64,000 bases of DNA, taken from contig NZ_JACHHH010000003.1 in assembly GCF_014202695.1 (NCBI RefSeq), forward strand, positions 62,001-126,000, read 5' to 3'. The DNA comes from Oribacterium sinus. Its GTDB lineage: Bacteria > Bacillota > Clostridia > Lachnospirales > Lachnospiraceae. Both the position numbers and the translations under genes were made by a program. Numbering within the stretch: the stretch's first letter is position 1; each line of letters opens with the position of its first letter. This document shows positions 52,018-59,609 of the stretch, piece after piece. A model generated the notes under the pieces. It searched no databases. It was given only the letters and a program-made list of their open reading frames with translations, and was not told where the DNA came from.

Positions 52018-52042
52018 ACCACTTTCTCCCACTTTTTCCCAC
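52018..52042 (-). promoter_or_regulatory. MraZ-binding repeats
   Basis: Three boxes on the minus strand, GTGGT (52018-52022), GTGGG (52028-52032) and GTGGG (52038-52042), spaced exactly 10 bp. They lie between the promoter -10 and the mraZ start, matching the known MraZ operator layout of short repeats one helical turn apart. Confidence 0.85.
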
Positions 52043-52051
52043 TTCTCCATT

Positions 52052-52080
52052 ATATTACCGAGTTTTCAGGGAAATGGCAA
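52052..52080 (-). promoter_or_regulatory. Promoter of the dcw cluster
   Basis: On the minus strand TTGCCA (52075-52080), a 17-bp spacer and TAATAT (52052-52057), directly upstream of the MraZ boxes. In the remainder of the 52014-52425 gap I see the ychF terminator and a 20-bp direct repeat. Confidence 0.75.
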
Positions 52081-52260
52081 GACAAGATACTAGAATTTTC
52101 CCACTTCCTTCCCCTGTTTTTTCGAAAGAACAAAGAAGAAAAATCTCTAAATAGTAAAATGCGGAAAATTGTGGATAAAAGCCGTAAATTCAAAGCTTTC
52201 TCCGCTCTATGCTCCCGAAAAATCCAATAAGGAAAGAAGCAGTCATGTCAAAAAAGCATA

Positions 52261-52292
52261 AAAAAAGAAGATGCGCAAAAAGTCATCTTCTT
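52261..52292 (-). terminator. Terminator of ychF
   Basis: AAGAAGATG pairs with CATCTTCTT around an 10-base loop and is followed by T residues on the minus strand, about 130 bp past the ychF stop. Confidence 0.75.
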
Positions 52293-52307
52293 AAAATTTA
52301 TGTTTTC

Positions 52308-52349
52308 TATTGTTGGAGCATATTTTCTGCTGTTGGAGCATATTTTGCT
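52308..52349. repeat. About 20-bp direct repeat, two copies, 3' of ychF
   Basis: TGTTGGAGCATATTTT occurs twice within a 20-bp period. No function is evident. Confidence 0.6.
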
Positions 52350-52425
52350 ATTGTCAGGGCAGCTTGTTCTATGATTTAAGCTAAACCGGCCAAAGCGAAA
52401 GGAAACCGGCTCCTTGGATATTCAT

Positions 52426-53520
52426 TTAGACATTGAATCGGAACAGCACCACATCTCCGTCCTGCATCACGTATTCTTTTCCTTCCATACGCACAAGTCC
52501 CTTTTCTCTTGCCGCAGAAAGAGAACCGTTATCCAGTAAATCCTTGTAATTTACCACTTCCGCCTTAATAAATCCTCTCTCAAAGTCGGTGTGAATCTTT
52601 CCTGCTGCCTGAGGAGCCTTGGTTCCCTTTTTAATGGTCCAAGCTCTGGTTTCCTTCTCCCCTGCTGTAAGGTAAGACATCAGTCCAAGAAGAGAATAGG
52701 AAGCACGAACAATCTTATCCAAACCGGACTCGCTTAATCCAAGGGACTCCAGATATTCGCCCTTTTCCTCCTCGGAAAGCTCGGAAATCTCCTGCTCAAT
52801 CTGGGCGGAAATCACGAAGCTTTCGGAGTGGTTTTTCTTTGCATATTCCCGAACCTTTGCCACGTGGGGATTACTTTCTCCGTCATCCGCAAGACTTTCC
52901 TCCGCCACATTGCAGGCATAAATCACAGGCTTTCTGGTAAGAAGTCCGATGCTGTCCAGTAAAGCCCCCTCTTCCTCGTCTGCTTCAAAGTTAATGGCCA
53001 GTTTTCCCTCTTCCAGATGAGCATGAAGCTTTTCCAAAAGGGCATATTCCTTTTTCGCATCCTTGTCGTTATTGGCCAGCTTCTTGGTCTTTTGCATTCT
53101 TCTGTCCAAAAGCTCCAAATCAGAGAAAATCAACTCCAATTCAATGGTTTCAATATCTCTGATGGGGTCTACAGAACCGTCTACATGAATCACATTGTCA
53201 TCTTCGAAACAACGCACTACATGGACAATGGCATCCGTTTCCCGGATATTTCCCAAGAACTGGTTTCCTAATCCCTCTCCCTTGGAAGCGCCCCGAACCA
53301 GCCCCGCAATATCCACAAACTCGATTACTGCCGGAGTGATTTTCTCAGAATGATACAGGTCAGACAAAAGTTTCAAACGCTCGTCCGGCACCGCCACTAC
53401 ACCAACATTGGGGTCAATGGTACAGAAGGGGTAGTTGGCAGACTCCGCCCCCGCCTTGGTAATGGCATTAAAGAGGGTGGACTTTCCCACATTTGGCAAA
53501 CCGACAATTCCTAATTTCAT
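52426..53520 (-). CDS. ychF: Redox-regulated ATPase YchF (OLA1 family)
   Basis: A 364-aa Obg-related P-loop protein with ATPase preference. The P-loop is GLPNVGKST (near residue 6), [20 protein letters not shown] is the switch region, and the G4-like motif reads ACNVAEES in place of NKxD, which explains the ATP specificity of the family. A coiled-coil insert and C-terminal TGS domain ([18 protein letters not shown]) follow. AGGAG precedes the ATG. Confidence 0.96.
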   Translation of the reverse strand: MKLGIVGLPNVGKSTLFNAITKAGAESANYPFCTIDPNVGVVAVPDERLKLLSDLYHSEKITPAVIEFVDIAGLVRGASKGEGLGNQFLGNIRETDAIVHVVRCFEDDNVIHVDGSVDPIRDIETIELELIFSDLELLDRRMQKTKKLANNDKDAKKEYALLEKLHAHLEEGKLAINFEADEEEGALLDSIGLLTRKPVIYACNVAEESLADDGESNPHVAKVREYAKKNHSESFVISAQIEQEISELSEEEKGEYLESLGLSESGLDKIVRASYSLLGLMSYLTAGEKETRAWTIKKGTKAPQAAGKIHTDFERGFIKAEVVNYKDLLDNGSLSAAREKGLVRMEGKEYVMQDGDVVLFRFNV

Positions 53521-53647
53521 TTTTACACTCCTATCTTCTAAATCGACAATTTATGACGAACTTTTCATACGTAATGGGAAATAATAAACCTGAGGTATTA
53601 TACCATCCCCATGGAGTTCACTCAATAGGACTTTGTCGGTCCAGGTT

Positions 53648-53970
53648 TTATATAAACTGTGCCCACATAATCGGTACACATTCTAGAGATCCATCCTTTT
53701 GATAATCCTTTGTGTATAGCAATATTTCACGCATTATTCTTGAATTCTCATAAATATTGCCCAAGTTAGCCTGTAACTTACCATTTAAAAGCTTGGAATA
53801 TATATCATTTTCTGTAAAATCCTTTCAAAACACTTGACACCTGATATCTGGATGCATTTCCCATGAGCTGAGCAGGAATTGCATCAAAAAGTGCCGATAT
53901 CTTTCCCCTTTGATCAATCCTGCGAAAATCATCCTCCAGAGCCCTGCGAAATTCTTCATAATCTTATATT
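53648..53970 (-). pseudogene. Decayed remnant of a DUF4143-type AAA ATPase
   Basis: Translating the minus strand of the 53521-54033 gap gives two stretches typical of this family. DYEEFRRALEDDFRRIDQ, then SALFDAIPAQLMGN and RYQVSSVL, lies at about 53957-53830. DFTENDIYSKLLNGKLQANL then follows in another frame and continues to a stop at 53648. A frame change and the loss of the expected intervening part, plus the missing P-loop region, mark it as a pseudogene. An intact relative is at 62514. Confidence 0.6.
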
Positions 53971-54033
53971 TCAATACCGCAAAATCGTCAATTTATATTT
54001 AGCCATTTTCCTCATATTCGTTAATTGTATTTG

Positions 54034-54570
54034 CTAAATCGGCTCATTAATTTGCTTTCTGTGAAATTGTTCTATCTCTTGCATAAAACAATCCGATTTT
54101 TTTCTATCTAGGATGACACTTACATTCTCCAGCTTATTTAGTTTCTTCTTATGCAAACCATAAAAAATAGGATTCCTAATTTTTATGGTCATCTTCAGAC
54201 AATGAAACGGACGATTCTTCGTTTTTATTTGTTCTATATCTTCAAGTTTAAATTTAAAATGTAATATACTCCGTCCTCTACTTCCATAAGTATAGTATTG
54301 AACAACTTCGTTTTCATAAATTTCTAATTTCACTCCATTTAGAAAGAGATAATATCCCATAAACCATAGTAGGAACGGAACGACAATCAGCACAATTGCC
54401 ATAATCATTTGATCTGAAAAATCAGTATGATAACGCATAAGATGCTTCAATACCCACATAACAATAAAAGAAAATATCACCAAGGATAAGCAGCCTATCC
54501 TATTAAAGTAAGACTTATGAGGATATGTCAAGACAAGTTTTGGTTTCTCTTGTAAACATTCTAATTCCAT
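54034..54570 (-). CDS. Small membrane protein, possible PH-like domain
   Basis: A 178-aa protein I do not recognise with certainty. Two hydrophobic helices (about residues 25-45 and 55-80) are followed by a beta-rich C-terminal half (VKLEIYENEVVQYYTYGSRG, KLEDIEQIKTKNRP), the layout of bacterial PH-domain membrane proteins. GGGGGAAT precedes the ATG. It stands alone between the DUF4143 remnant and the AbiE pair, and has lower GC than the flanking housekeeping genes, as does the rest of the island. Confidence 0.55.
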   Translation of the reverse strand: MELECLQEKPKLVLTYPHKSYFNRIGCLSLVIFSFIVMWVLKHLMRYHTDFSDQMIMAIVLIVVPFLLWFMGYYLFLNGVKLEIYENEVVQYYTYGSRGRSILHFKFKLEDIEQIKTKNRPFHCLKMTIKIRNPIFYGLHKKKLNKLENVSVILDRKKSDCFMQEIEQFHRKQINEPI

Positions 54571-54666
54571 ATTCCCCCTATCTTTCTTATCCCTTTTCTT
54601 TTGAAAATTAGCATTTTCCTACTCTCTGTTGGGTATTGCTAGGCAACTAAAATTACCATTAGAGGT

Positions 54667-55328
54667 CTAGCAAGTAGCATAAAATGCAGCTTTCATTGTA
54701 TCTCTGTCAATCGTTTCTACATCTTGCTTAAGTAATACATGTATATCATAAAAATCTCTCATTCTTGTATTCGCTTCTGCCCTTACCATGATAGTTTCAA
54801 GCTTTTCCGCAAGAATCGTTTCCAAATTGTACGCCCAAAGATCAATTGATCTATCCTCAATGATAAGTGGTAACTTATATGCAATCGCTCCCGGTGTAAT
54901 CTCATCACCGGTTGAAATATCAATTTTTATAGTCTGTTTTAATCTTTCCATCGAACACTCTATCATAAAACGAAGACCTTCATATTCGTGTCCTTCCATA
55001 ATATCCTGTACTTTGCTTATGCGAAAAGAGACTCCATCCTCCAACTCAATCTCCATTATTTCTTCAAGAATCTTTTGCACTGATTTTTTATTCATAGGAA
55101 GTGATTTTACCGTAGTATCTACATCCATAGTTGAACGCATATCCACACCCACCAAAGAAGATACTAAAAGTCCTCCCTTTAGTACAAAGTTATCTCTATA
55201 CTTTGATAAAGAAACTCTCTCCAGAAGTCTTTCCATCAGATATATTCTTAGTATTATCTGGGATTTGTCACTACTTCCCCTGCTTTATTTTTTATCTTTG
55301 CCTTTACAGCTGTAGCACTTTTCATCAT
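54667..55328 (-). pseudogene. AbiEii-type nucleotidyltransferase toxin, frameshifted
   Basis: A nucleotidyltransferase AbiEii/AbiGii-family toxin. The ATG at 55328 overlaps the abiEi stop as ATGA and opens MMKSATAVKAKIKNKAGE. It reaches a stop near 55254, while the next frame continues as QIILRIYLMERLLERVSLSK, exactly where the family protein should go on. Restoring one base in a CCC run near 55260 joins them. The remainder (189 aa from an internal ATG at 55236) has KGGLLVSSLVG, the DVDTTVK active-site aspartates and AEKLETIMVRA. It ends early (AAFYATC) relative to family members. Probably inactive unless this is a sequencing error or re-initiation occurs. Confidence 0.7.
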
Positions 55329-55918
55329 AGTAATACCTCTGTATATTGTCTCACCTTATCCGAAATTCCCATGATGCGAGCATATTCCATGAGCTTATGG
55401 ATATTTTTGTCACTACCCGAAAAATAAGTTCTCAAAGCCGTCTGGAATACTTGAATATCCATTCTATTTTTATTCTTGATAATATCACAGATACAGCGCT
55501 CTCTATCATAGATTCGTACTTTATTACCGGTAAAGGTCTTCTCCTCTGTCAAGCCAAGCTCTACCCAATCCGGTCTTACCGTATGGACTATAATACCTTT
55601 ATCTTTTAAATGTTTCGCATTATATCCTCGTCCAACAGTAATCACCGGTGCAAAAGGTTCTCTATCGGAAAGATTATGAATATACAAAGCTGTCTCATGA
55701 GAAAAAATAATTTTTCTATTTCTAAGTTGAATTAAATATAGTCTATCTTCCCATACATCAGGCGAAATATATATGCCGGGAGCTACCTTTTCCATTTCCT
55801 TCTTACGGACATAATCCAGAACTGCACACTTTGATACTCCTTCATTTTGAGCATCAATTAATCGAATATATCCATTCTGTTCTTCAAGTAATTGATCAAA
55901 GATATTTACTTCGTTCAT
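55325..55918 (-). CDS. AbiEi family antitoxin / transcriptional repressor
   Basis: A 197-aa type IV antitoxin of the AbiE system. An N-terminal winged helix (GYIRLIDAQNEGVSKCAVLDYVRK, about residues 15-38) is followed by the AbiEi C-terminal domain. Such proteins repress their operon at inverted repeats and counter the nucleotidyltransferase toxin. The ATG at 55918 has GGAGG seven bases upstream; a longer frame has no ribosome site. It overlaps the toxin by 4 bp (ATGA). Upstream lie a consensus promoter and an inverted repeat. Confidence 0.85.
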   Translation of the reverse strand: MNEVNIFDQLLEEQNGYIRLIDAQNEGVSKCAVLDYVRKKEMEKVAPGIYISPDVWEDRLYLIQLRNRKIIFSHETALYIHNLSDREPFAPVITVGRGYNAKHLKDKGIIVHTVRPDWVELGLTEEKTFTGNKVRIYDRERCICDIIKNKNRMDIQVFQTALRTYFSGSDKNIHKLMEYARIMGISDKVRQYTEVLL

Positions 55919-55940
55919 ATGAGCCCTCCCATTCGCTATA

Positions 55941-55969
55941 ATTTTAAAATTTAGTAGCAAAAAGGTCAA
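55941..55969 (-). promoter_or_regulatory. Promoter of the abiE pair
   Basis: On the minus strand TTGACC (55964-55969), a 17-bp spacer and TAAAAT (55941-55946), 23 bp before the abiEi start. Confidence 0.75.
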
Positions 55970-55971
55970 TA

Positions 55972-56009
55972 CTTTCTCGCTACAATATTGTAATTATGTA
56001 GCGAGAAGG
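55972..56009. promoter_or_regulatory. Inverted repeat, candidate AbiEi operator
   Basis: Arms CTTTCTCGCTACA and TGTAGCGAGAAGG (12 of 13 pairs) around a 12-base centre, two bases upstream of the abiE -35 box. The same repeat, perfect over 16 bp, occurs at 58317-58360. AbiEi proteins are known to bind promoter inverted repeats; the match here is by position. It also lies just 3' of the DUF2262 gene ending at 56040 and could act as its terminator. Confidence 0.6.
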
Positions 56010-56039
56010 CAAATGTCTCTTCTTATCCTCTGTATTCTC

Positions 56040-56891
56040 TTATCCCTCAATATCAGCCGACAATAGCCCTTTCTTAGGGCTGCCGCTAACTGCGATGCTA
56101 TGCCCGAAGAAAAGCTCATCATCATCAAGATAAGCAGTAAAGGAACCACCCGCTGTCACCCAAAGCAATTTTAGACTAATTTTTTTGGCAAAACTTTCTT
56201 CTGTAATTTTAGCAGCCTCTTCATCAGATTCTGCCCATTCGCAGGCCAGTTTTGTGAGCTTCCCGGCGGCAAATTCCCGAAGGTCCGCATCCCATTTTTC
56301 CTGTTCCAAAACCATTGTTTTCAGAAGCTTTTTCGCCTTTGTTATTCCCGATTTATTGTCTTTATCTACAGATAAGGATAAATGTACCTTTCCACCAAGC
56401 CAATCTATGCTTCCTTCAAAGCTTTTAAGCAGCTTATCATAAGTTAGATCACCCAAGATATCATCCTGCAAAACCACGGGTTTTCTATACTCTATAAGCA
56501 TTTCTTCAAGCTCCGGACAAACTGCATTCGCTTCAAGAATATCTACAACTAAAAAATGATTCTTACTAGGCAATGCTCCCTCAGGAACTTCCTCAGGCAG
56601 CTTTTCATGCACCCTTAGTTTGTAAATGGTTTCCTCTTCAAACTGAAATGGAGGCTCCTCTTTGTCTATAACCGGAAATTCGATCCGTCCCTCTTCTTTG
56701 TGAAGCTCTCCTGTTTCACAGTCCACATAGGCTAAGAAATACTCATCCCGTTCCCAAAATCCATTTCGGAGACTTCCTCCGCCTCCTTCGTGCCTTAGAA
56801 CAATGATTTCTCTTTCCTTTTTCTCAAAAGTATCTTCCCATTCTGAAAGCGTCATTTTATTTCTACGCCTCATGTACTCCAGTAGGTTCAT
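56040..56891 (-). CDS. DUF2262 domain-containing protein, copy 1
   Basis: A 283-aa cytoplasmic protein. The C-terminal half matches the DUF2262 pattern (SFEGSIDWLGGKVHLSLS, LKTMVLEQEKWDADLREFAA, then ELFFGHSIAVSG). The N-terminal half (residues 1-135) opens LEYMRRRNKMTLSEWEDTF and has a glycine-rich HEGGGGSLRNGFW loop. Molecular function unknown; DUF2262 genes often occur in polymorphic-toxin or immunity neighbourhoods. It is a near-duplicate of the gene at 58388-59239. CGGAGG precedes the ATG. Its 5' flank carries the 3' end of the small gene found upstream of the other copy. Confidence 0.75.
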   Translation of the reverse strand: MNLLEYMRRRNKMTLSEWEDTFEKKEREIIVLRHEGGGGSLRNGFWERDEYFLAYVDCETGELHKEEGRIEFPVIDKEEPPFQFEEETIYKLRVHEKLPEEVPEGALPSKNHFLVVDILEANAVCPELEEMLIEYRKPVVLQDDILGDLTYDKLLKSFEGSIDWLGGKVHLSLSVDKDNKSGITKAKKLLKTMVLEQEKWDADLREFAAGKLTKLACEWAESDEEAAKITEESFAKKISLKLLWVTAGGSFTAYLDDDELFFGHSIAVSGSPKKGLLSADIEG

Positions 56892-56913
56892 GCTTTTCCT
56901 CCGATAAAGCTAT

Positions 56914-56963
56914 TTATCCGTCAACGGAAAAATGTTCCAACTTCTCAAATGTATTATTTGAAA
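56914..56963 (-). pseudogene. 3'-end remnant of the 115-aa gene (duplication junction)
   Basis: About 50 bp upstream of the DUF2262 gene reproduce the last codons (NNTFEKLEHFSVDG and stop) of the gene at 59262-59609. This marks the left edge of the segment duplicated together with DUF2262. Confidence 0.7.
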
Positions 56964-56998
56964 ATAAAAAAGGCGATAGGAAAAAGCTCAATCGCCTT
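56961..56998 (-). terminator. Terminator of the Sel1-repeat gene
   Basis: AAGGCGAT pairs with ATCGCCTT around a 13-base loop, followed by TTTTTTATTTT on the minus strand, 17 bp past the stop at 57015. Confidence 0.85.
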
Positions 56999-57014
56999 GA
57001 AAATATAATAAATA

Positions 57015-57539
57015 TTATTTTTCTAAATTAGAATTCATGCTTTGTAGTAAAATTCTTCTAAACTGATTTTCTGCATCTGGTATATTATTTTGCCTTGCAA
57101 ATTGATTATACATTTTTGCCTTTTCCTCGTCCTTTACAATTTTCCCACAACCTTTTTGAAAAATATCACTTAATAAATATGCTGCTAAATAGTCGCCTAT
57201 CTTAAAATTATCTTCAAGTATTCTAACAGCTAATTCTTCATTCTTTTCTACCTCAATCCCTAGTAAGTAACACACAGCCATATAATCTTTCGCAGTAGCT
57301 ATGCCACTATCTGCAGATTTTTTGAAGTATTCTGTTGCTTTAGAAACATTTCTAATTATTTGAGGTTCAGCAAATAAATACAAAAGACCAGCTTGAAGCA
57401 TCGCTTCTGCATGCTGTTTTTCTGCAGCTTCGCAAAAATAGCAGAGTGCATTTCTGAGGTTATATTGCTCATTAGAATTTAATTGCTCTAATCCCTTACG
57501 ATATTCTTCTTCTCCACTCGTCTTTAATAAATCTGTCAT
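57015..57539 (-). CDS. Sel1/TPR-like repeat protein
   Basis: A 174-aa helical-repeat protein. About three Sel1-type units are visible (AEMLQAGLLYLFAEPQIIRN, ATEYFKKSADSGIATAKDYM, YLLSDIFQKGCGKIVKDEEK). Such repeats mediate protein-protein contacts; the partner is unknown. The ATG at 57539 follows GGAGG by nine bases. It lies between the YoeB toxin gene and the DUF2262 copy 1, in the stretch that separates the two duplicated segments. Confidence 0.7.
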   Translation of the reverse strand: MTDLLKTSGEEEYRKGLEQLNSNEQYNLRNALCYFCEAAEKQHAEAMLQAGLLYLFAEPQIIRNVSKATEYFKKSADSGIATAKDYMAVCYLLGIEVEKNEELAVRILEDNFKIGDYLAAYLLSDIFQKGCGKIVKDEEKAKMYNQFARQNNIPDAENQFRRILLQSMNSNLEK

Positions 57540-57642
57540 TATGCAAATCCTCCACAACCATTAATTATCATCCAACATCAGTAATATACTGTAACTATAT
57601 GAAATATCATAGAGTTATACGAAAGTATTTGAAAAAGCAATG

Positions 57643-57906
57643 TTACTTGTCTTTATAATGAGAACCGCATTGGATAATCTTTACTATATCATTCTCAATC
57701 TTATAGACAAGCCGATTCTTTTCATCTATATGGCGACTCCAATATCCCGATAAATCTCCAGTAAGTGGTTCCGGATGACCTAAGCCTTTGTATCCATTTC
57801 TGTCAATGTCCTTAAGAAGCTTCTTTATCTGCCTGAGCGTTTTCTTATCCTGCTCAGTCCAATATTCAAATTCCTCCCAAGCATCATCCGTCCAATATTT
57901 AATCAT
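57643..57906 (-). CDS. yoeB: Txe/YoeB family toxin (ribosome-dependent mRNA interferase)
   Basis: An 87-aa type II toxin of the YoeB/RelE fold that cleaves mRNA in the ribosomal A site. Conserved catalytic elements: the glutamate in GHPEPL, arginines in YWSRHIDEKNRLVY, and the C-terminal histidine-tyrosine (GSHYKDK). Length matches YoeB (about 85). The start overlaps the antitoxin gene by 8 bp. The partner is RelB/DinJ-like and not YefM. Confidence 0.9.
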   Translation of the reverse strand: MIKYWTDDAWEEFEYWTEQDKKTLRQIKKLLKDIDRNGYKGLGHPEPLTGDLSGYWSRHIDEKNRLVYKIENDIVKIIQCGSHYKDK

Positions 57907-58156
57907 CCAAATTCACCTCATGGATAGTTCCGCCGGTTTTCTCCATCTGAGCCATGTTTTTTCTTAAACGATCCATATTTTCTTCACTAAAAAACGGGTC
58001 TGCTGTAACTTCAAAAGGTATCCTCTGTTCTCTGGTAACTTTTGTTGCAAACATAGTATATGCAGCAGTTACTGATAGCCCCATATCCTTACATGTTTTC
58101 TCCATTTTCTCTTTTAATTTTTCATCCATTCGAAAATTCACCATTGTCTGTGCCAT
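57899..58156 (-). CDS. RelB/DinJ family antitoxin
   Basis: An 85-aa antitoxin with an N-terminal ribbon-helix-helix (MAQTMVNFRMDEKLKEKMEK, then MGLSVTAAYTMFATKV) and a C-terminal toxin-binding tail. The ATG at 58156 is preceded by TAGGAGGTG. A promoter with TTGCAA, 17 bp and TACACT lies just upstream on the minus strand. Together with yoeB it forms a complete type II module, apparently intact. Confidence 0.88.
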   Translation of the reverse strand: MAQTMVNFRMDEKLKEKMEKTCKDMGLSVTAAYTMFATKVTREQRIPFEVTADPFFSEENMDRLRKNMAQMEKTGGTIHEVNLDD

Positions 58157-58256
58157 AGCTACACCTCCTATTCTAAGCCAAGTGTATCGAATATGTATTT
58201 CATTTGCAATCAATTTCTATTATATTGATATACAAAAGTTCATCTAAATTATTCGT

Positions 58257-58313
58257 CGAAATATATATACAGGGAGTTATCTATTCTTTCTTTAAAATTT
58301 CGTAGTAAATAGA
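58257..58313 (-). pseudogene. Relic of abiE promoter and abiEi fragment
   Basis: Downstream (minus strand) of the inverted repeat at 58317-58360, sequence aligns with the abiE promoter region (AGTAGTAAA-like, TTTAAAATTT) and then jumps to CCTGTATATATATTTCG, which matches the interior of abiEi (CCGGCATATATATTTCG, near 55763-55780). It looks like a deleted second abiE copy. Confidence 0.4.
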
Positions 58314-58316
58314 ATA

Positions 58317-58360
58317 ATACCTTCTCGCTACAATATCCTATTTATGTAGCGAGAAGGTAT
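58317..58360. promoter_or_regulatory. Perfect 16-bp inverted repeat, second copy of the AbiE-type operator
   Basis: ATACCTTCTCGCTACA (58317-58332) and its exact complement (58345-58360) around 12 bases. Apart from the centre it equals the repeat at 55972-56009. It lies 28 bp 3' of the DUF2262 copy 2 stop, where no intact abiE follows. Confidence 0.65.
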
Positions 58361-58387
58361 ATAACTATTCAGACCATCTGTATTCTT

Positions 58388-59239
58388 TCATCCTTCAATT
58401 TTTGCCGAGATCATTCCTTTCTTAAGACTGCCGCTAACTGCGATGCTGTGCCCGAAGAAAAGCTCATCATCATCAAAACAAGCAGAAAATGAAGCTCCCG
58501 ATGTCACCCAAAGCAAACTTAGGCTAATTCTTTTTGCAAAGCTTTCTTCTGTAATTAAAGCAGCCTCTTCTTCAGATTCTGCCCATTCACAGGCAAATTC
58601 AGTGAGCTCTTTGGCAGCAAAACTACGCAGGTCCGCATCCCATTTTTCCTGTTCCAAAACCATTGTTTTCAGAAGCTTTTTCGCCTTTGTTATTCCCGAT
58701 TTATTGTCTTTACCTACAGATAAGGATAAATGTACCTTTCCACCAAGCCAATCTATGCTTCCCTCAAAGCTTTTAAGCAGCTTATCATAAGTTAGATCAC
58801 CCAAGATATCATCCTGCAAAACCACGGGTTTTCTATACTCTATAAGCATTTCTTCAAGTTCCGGACAAACTGCATTCCTTTCAAGAATTTCTACCACTAA
58901 AAAATGGTTCTTTGCAGGCAATGCTCCCTCAGGAACTTCCTCCGGCAGTTTTTCACGCACCCTTAATTTATAAATGCTTTCCTCGTCAAACTGAAATGGA
59001 GGCTCCTCTTTGTCTATAACCGGAAATTCGATTCGCCCTTCTTCTTTGTGAAGCTCTCCTGTTTCACAGTCCACATAGGTTAAGAAATAGGCATCCCATT
59101 CCCAAAACCCATTTCGGAGACTTCCTCCGCCTCCTTCGTGCCTTAAGACAATGATTTCCTTTTCCTTTTTCTCAAAAGAATCTTCCCATTCTGAAAGCGT
59201 CATTTTATTTCTACGCCTCATGTACTCCAGTAGAGTCAT
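58388..59239 (-). CDS. DUF2262 domain-containing protein, copy 2
   Basis: A 283-aa near-identical paralog of the 56040-56891 protein; most differences lie in the last 80 residues. The same DUF2262 C-terminal half is present (FEGSIDWLGGKVHLSLSV, DDELFFGHSIAVSGS). It follows the 115-aa gene by 22 bp and lies at the end of the macro - vWA - small protein series on the minus strand, so co-expression with those is likely. CGGAGG precedes the ATG. Function unknown. Confidence 0.75.
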   Translation of the reverse strand: MTLLEYMRRRNKMTLSEWEDSFEKKEKEIIVLRHEGGGGSLRNGFWEWDAYFLTYVDCETGELHKEEGRIEFPVIDKEEPPFQFDEESIYKLRVREKLPEEVPEGALPAKNHFLVVEILERNAVCPELEEMLIEYRKPVVLQDDILGDLTYDKLLKSFEGSIDWLGGKVHLSLSVGKDNKSGITKAKKLLKTMVLEQEKWDADLRSFAAKELTEFACEWAESEEEAALITEESFAKRISLSLLWVTSGASFSACFDDDELFFGHSIAVSGSLKKGMISAKIEG

Positions 59240-59261
59240 AGTTTTCCTCCGATACAGCTAT

Positions 59262-59609
59262 TTACCCGTCAACAGAAAAATGTTCCAGCTTCTCAAATGT
59301 ATTATTTAAAAATTCAAACGAAAAGATATGATAATCATCAAAACTCTGGTCACAATAAGTCACTGTTCCCTGGTTATAGTCAATGATAGCTTGCCCAAGA
59401 TTATTTTTTACATCTTCTTTGCTTACATCTCCGTACATTCCTCTAAGTTCAGGTAAGATAAAGTCAATTATTCGATCCAAATTATCTTTATAATTCTTTG
59501 CTAAAACTTTCACCTTACTGATATATTCCTCTTTAGGCTCCTCATCCCAAGAAAAAATCAAGTCTTCATACTGATAAACATACTGCTGCAAACTTTCATC
59601 AAATTTCAT
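59262..59609 (-). CDS. Small uncharacterised protein (115 aa)
   Basis: Not assigned to a family with confidence. An acidic, mostly alpha/beta protein (ISKVKVLAKNYKDNLDRIID; DYNQGTVTYCDQSFDDYHIF) of the size and composition of small immunity-type proteins. The ATG at 59609 follows GAGAGG by 8 bases and overlaps the vWA gene by 11 bp, showing tight coupling. Its 3' end is duplicated at 56914-56963. Confidence 0.65.
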   Translation of the reverse strand: MKFDESLQQYVYQYEDLIFSWDEEPKEEYISKVKVLAKNYKDNLDRIIDFILPELRGMYGDVSKEDVKNNLGQAIIDYNQGTVTYCDQSFDDYHIFSFEFLNNTFEKLEHFSVDG

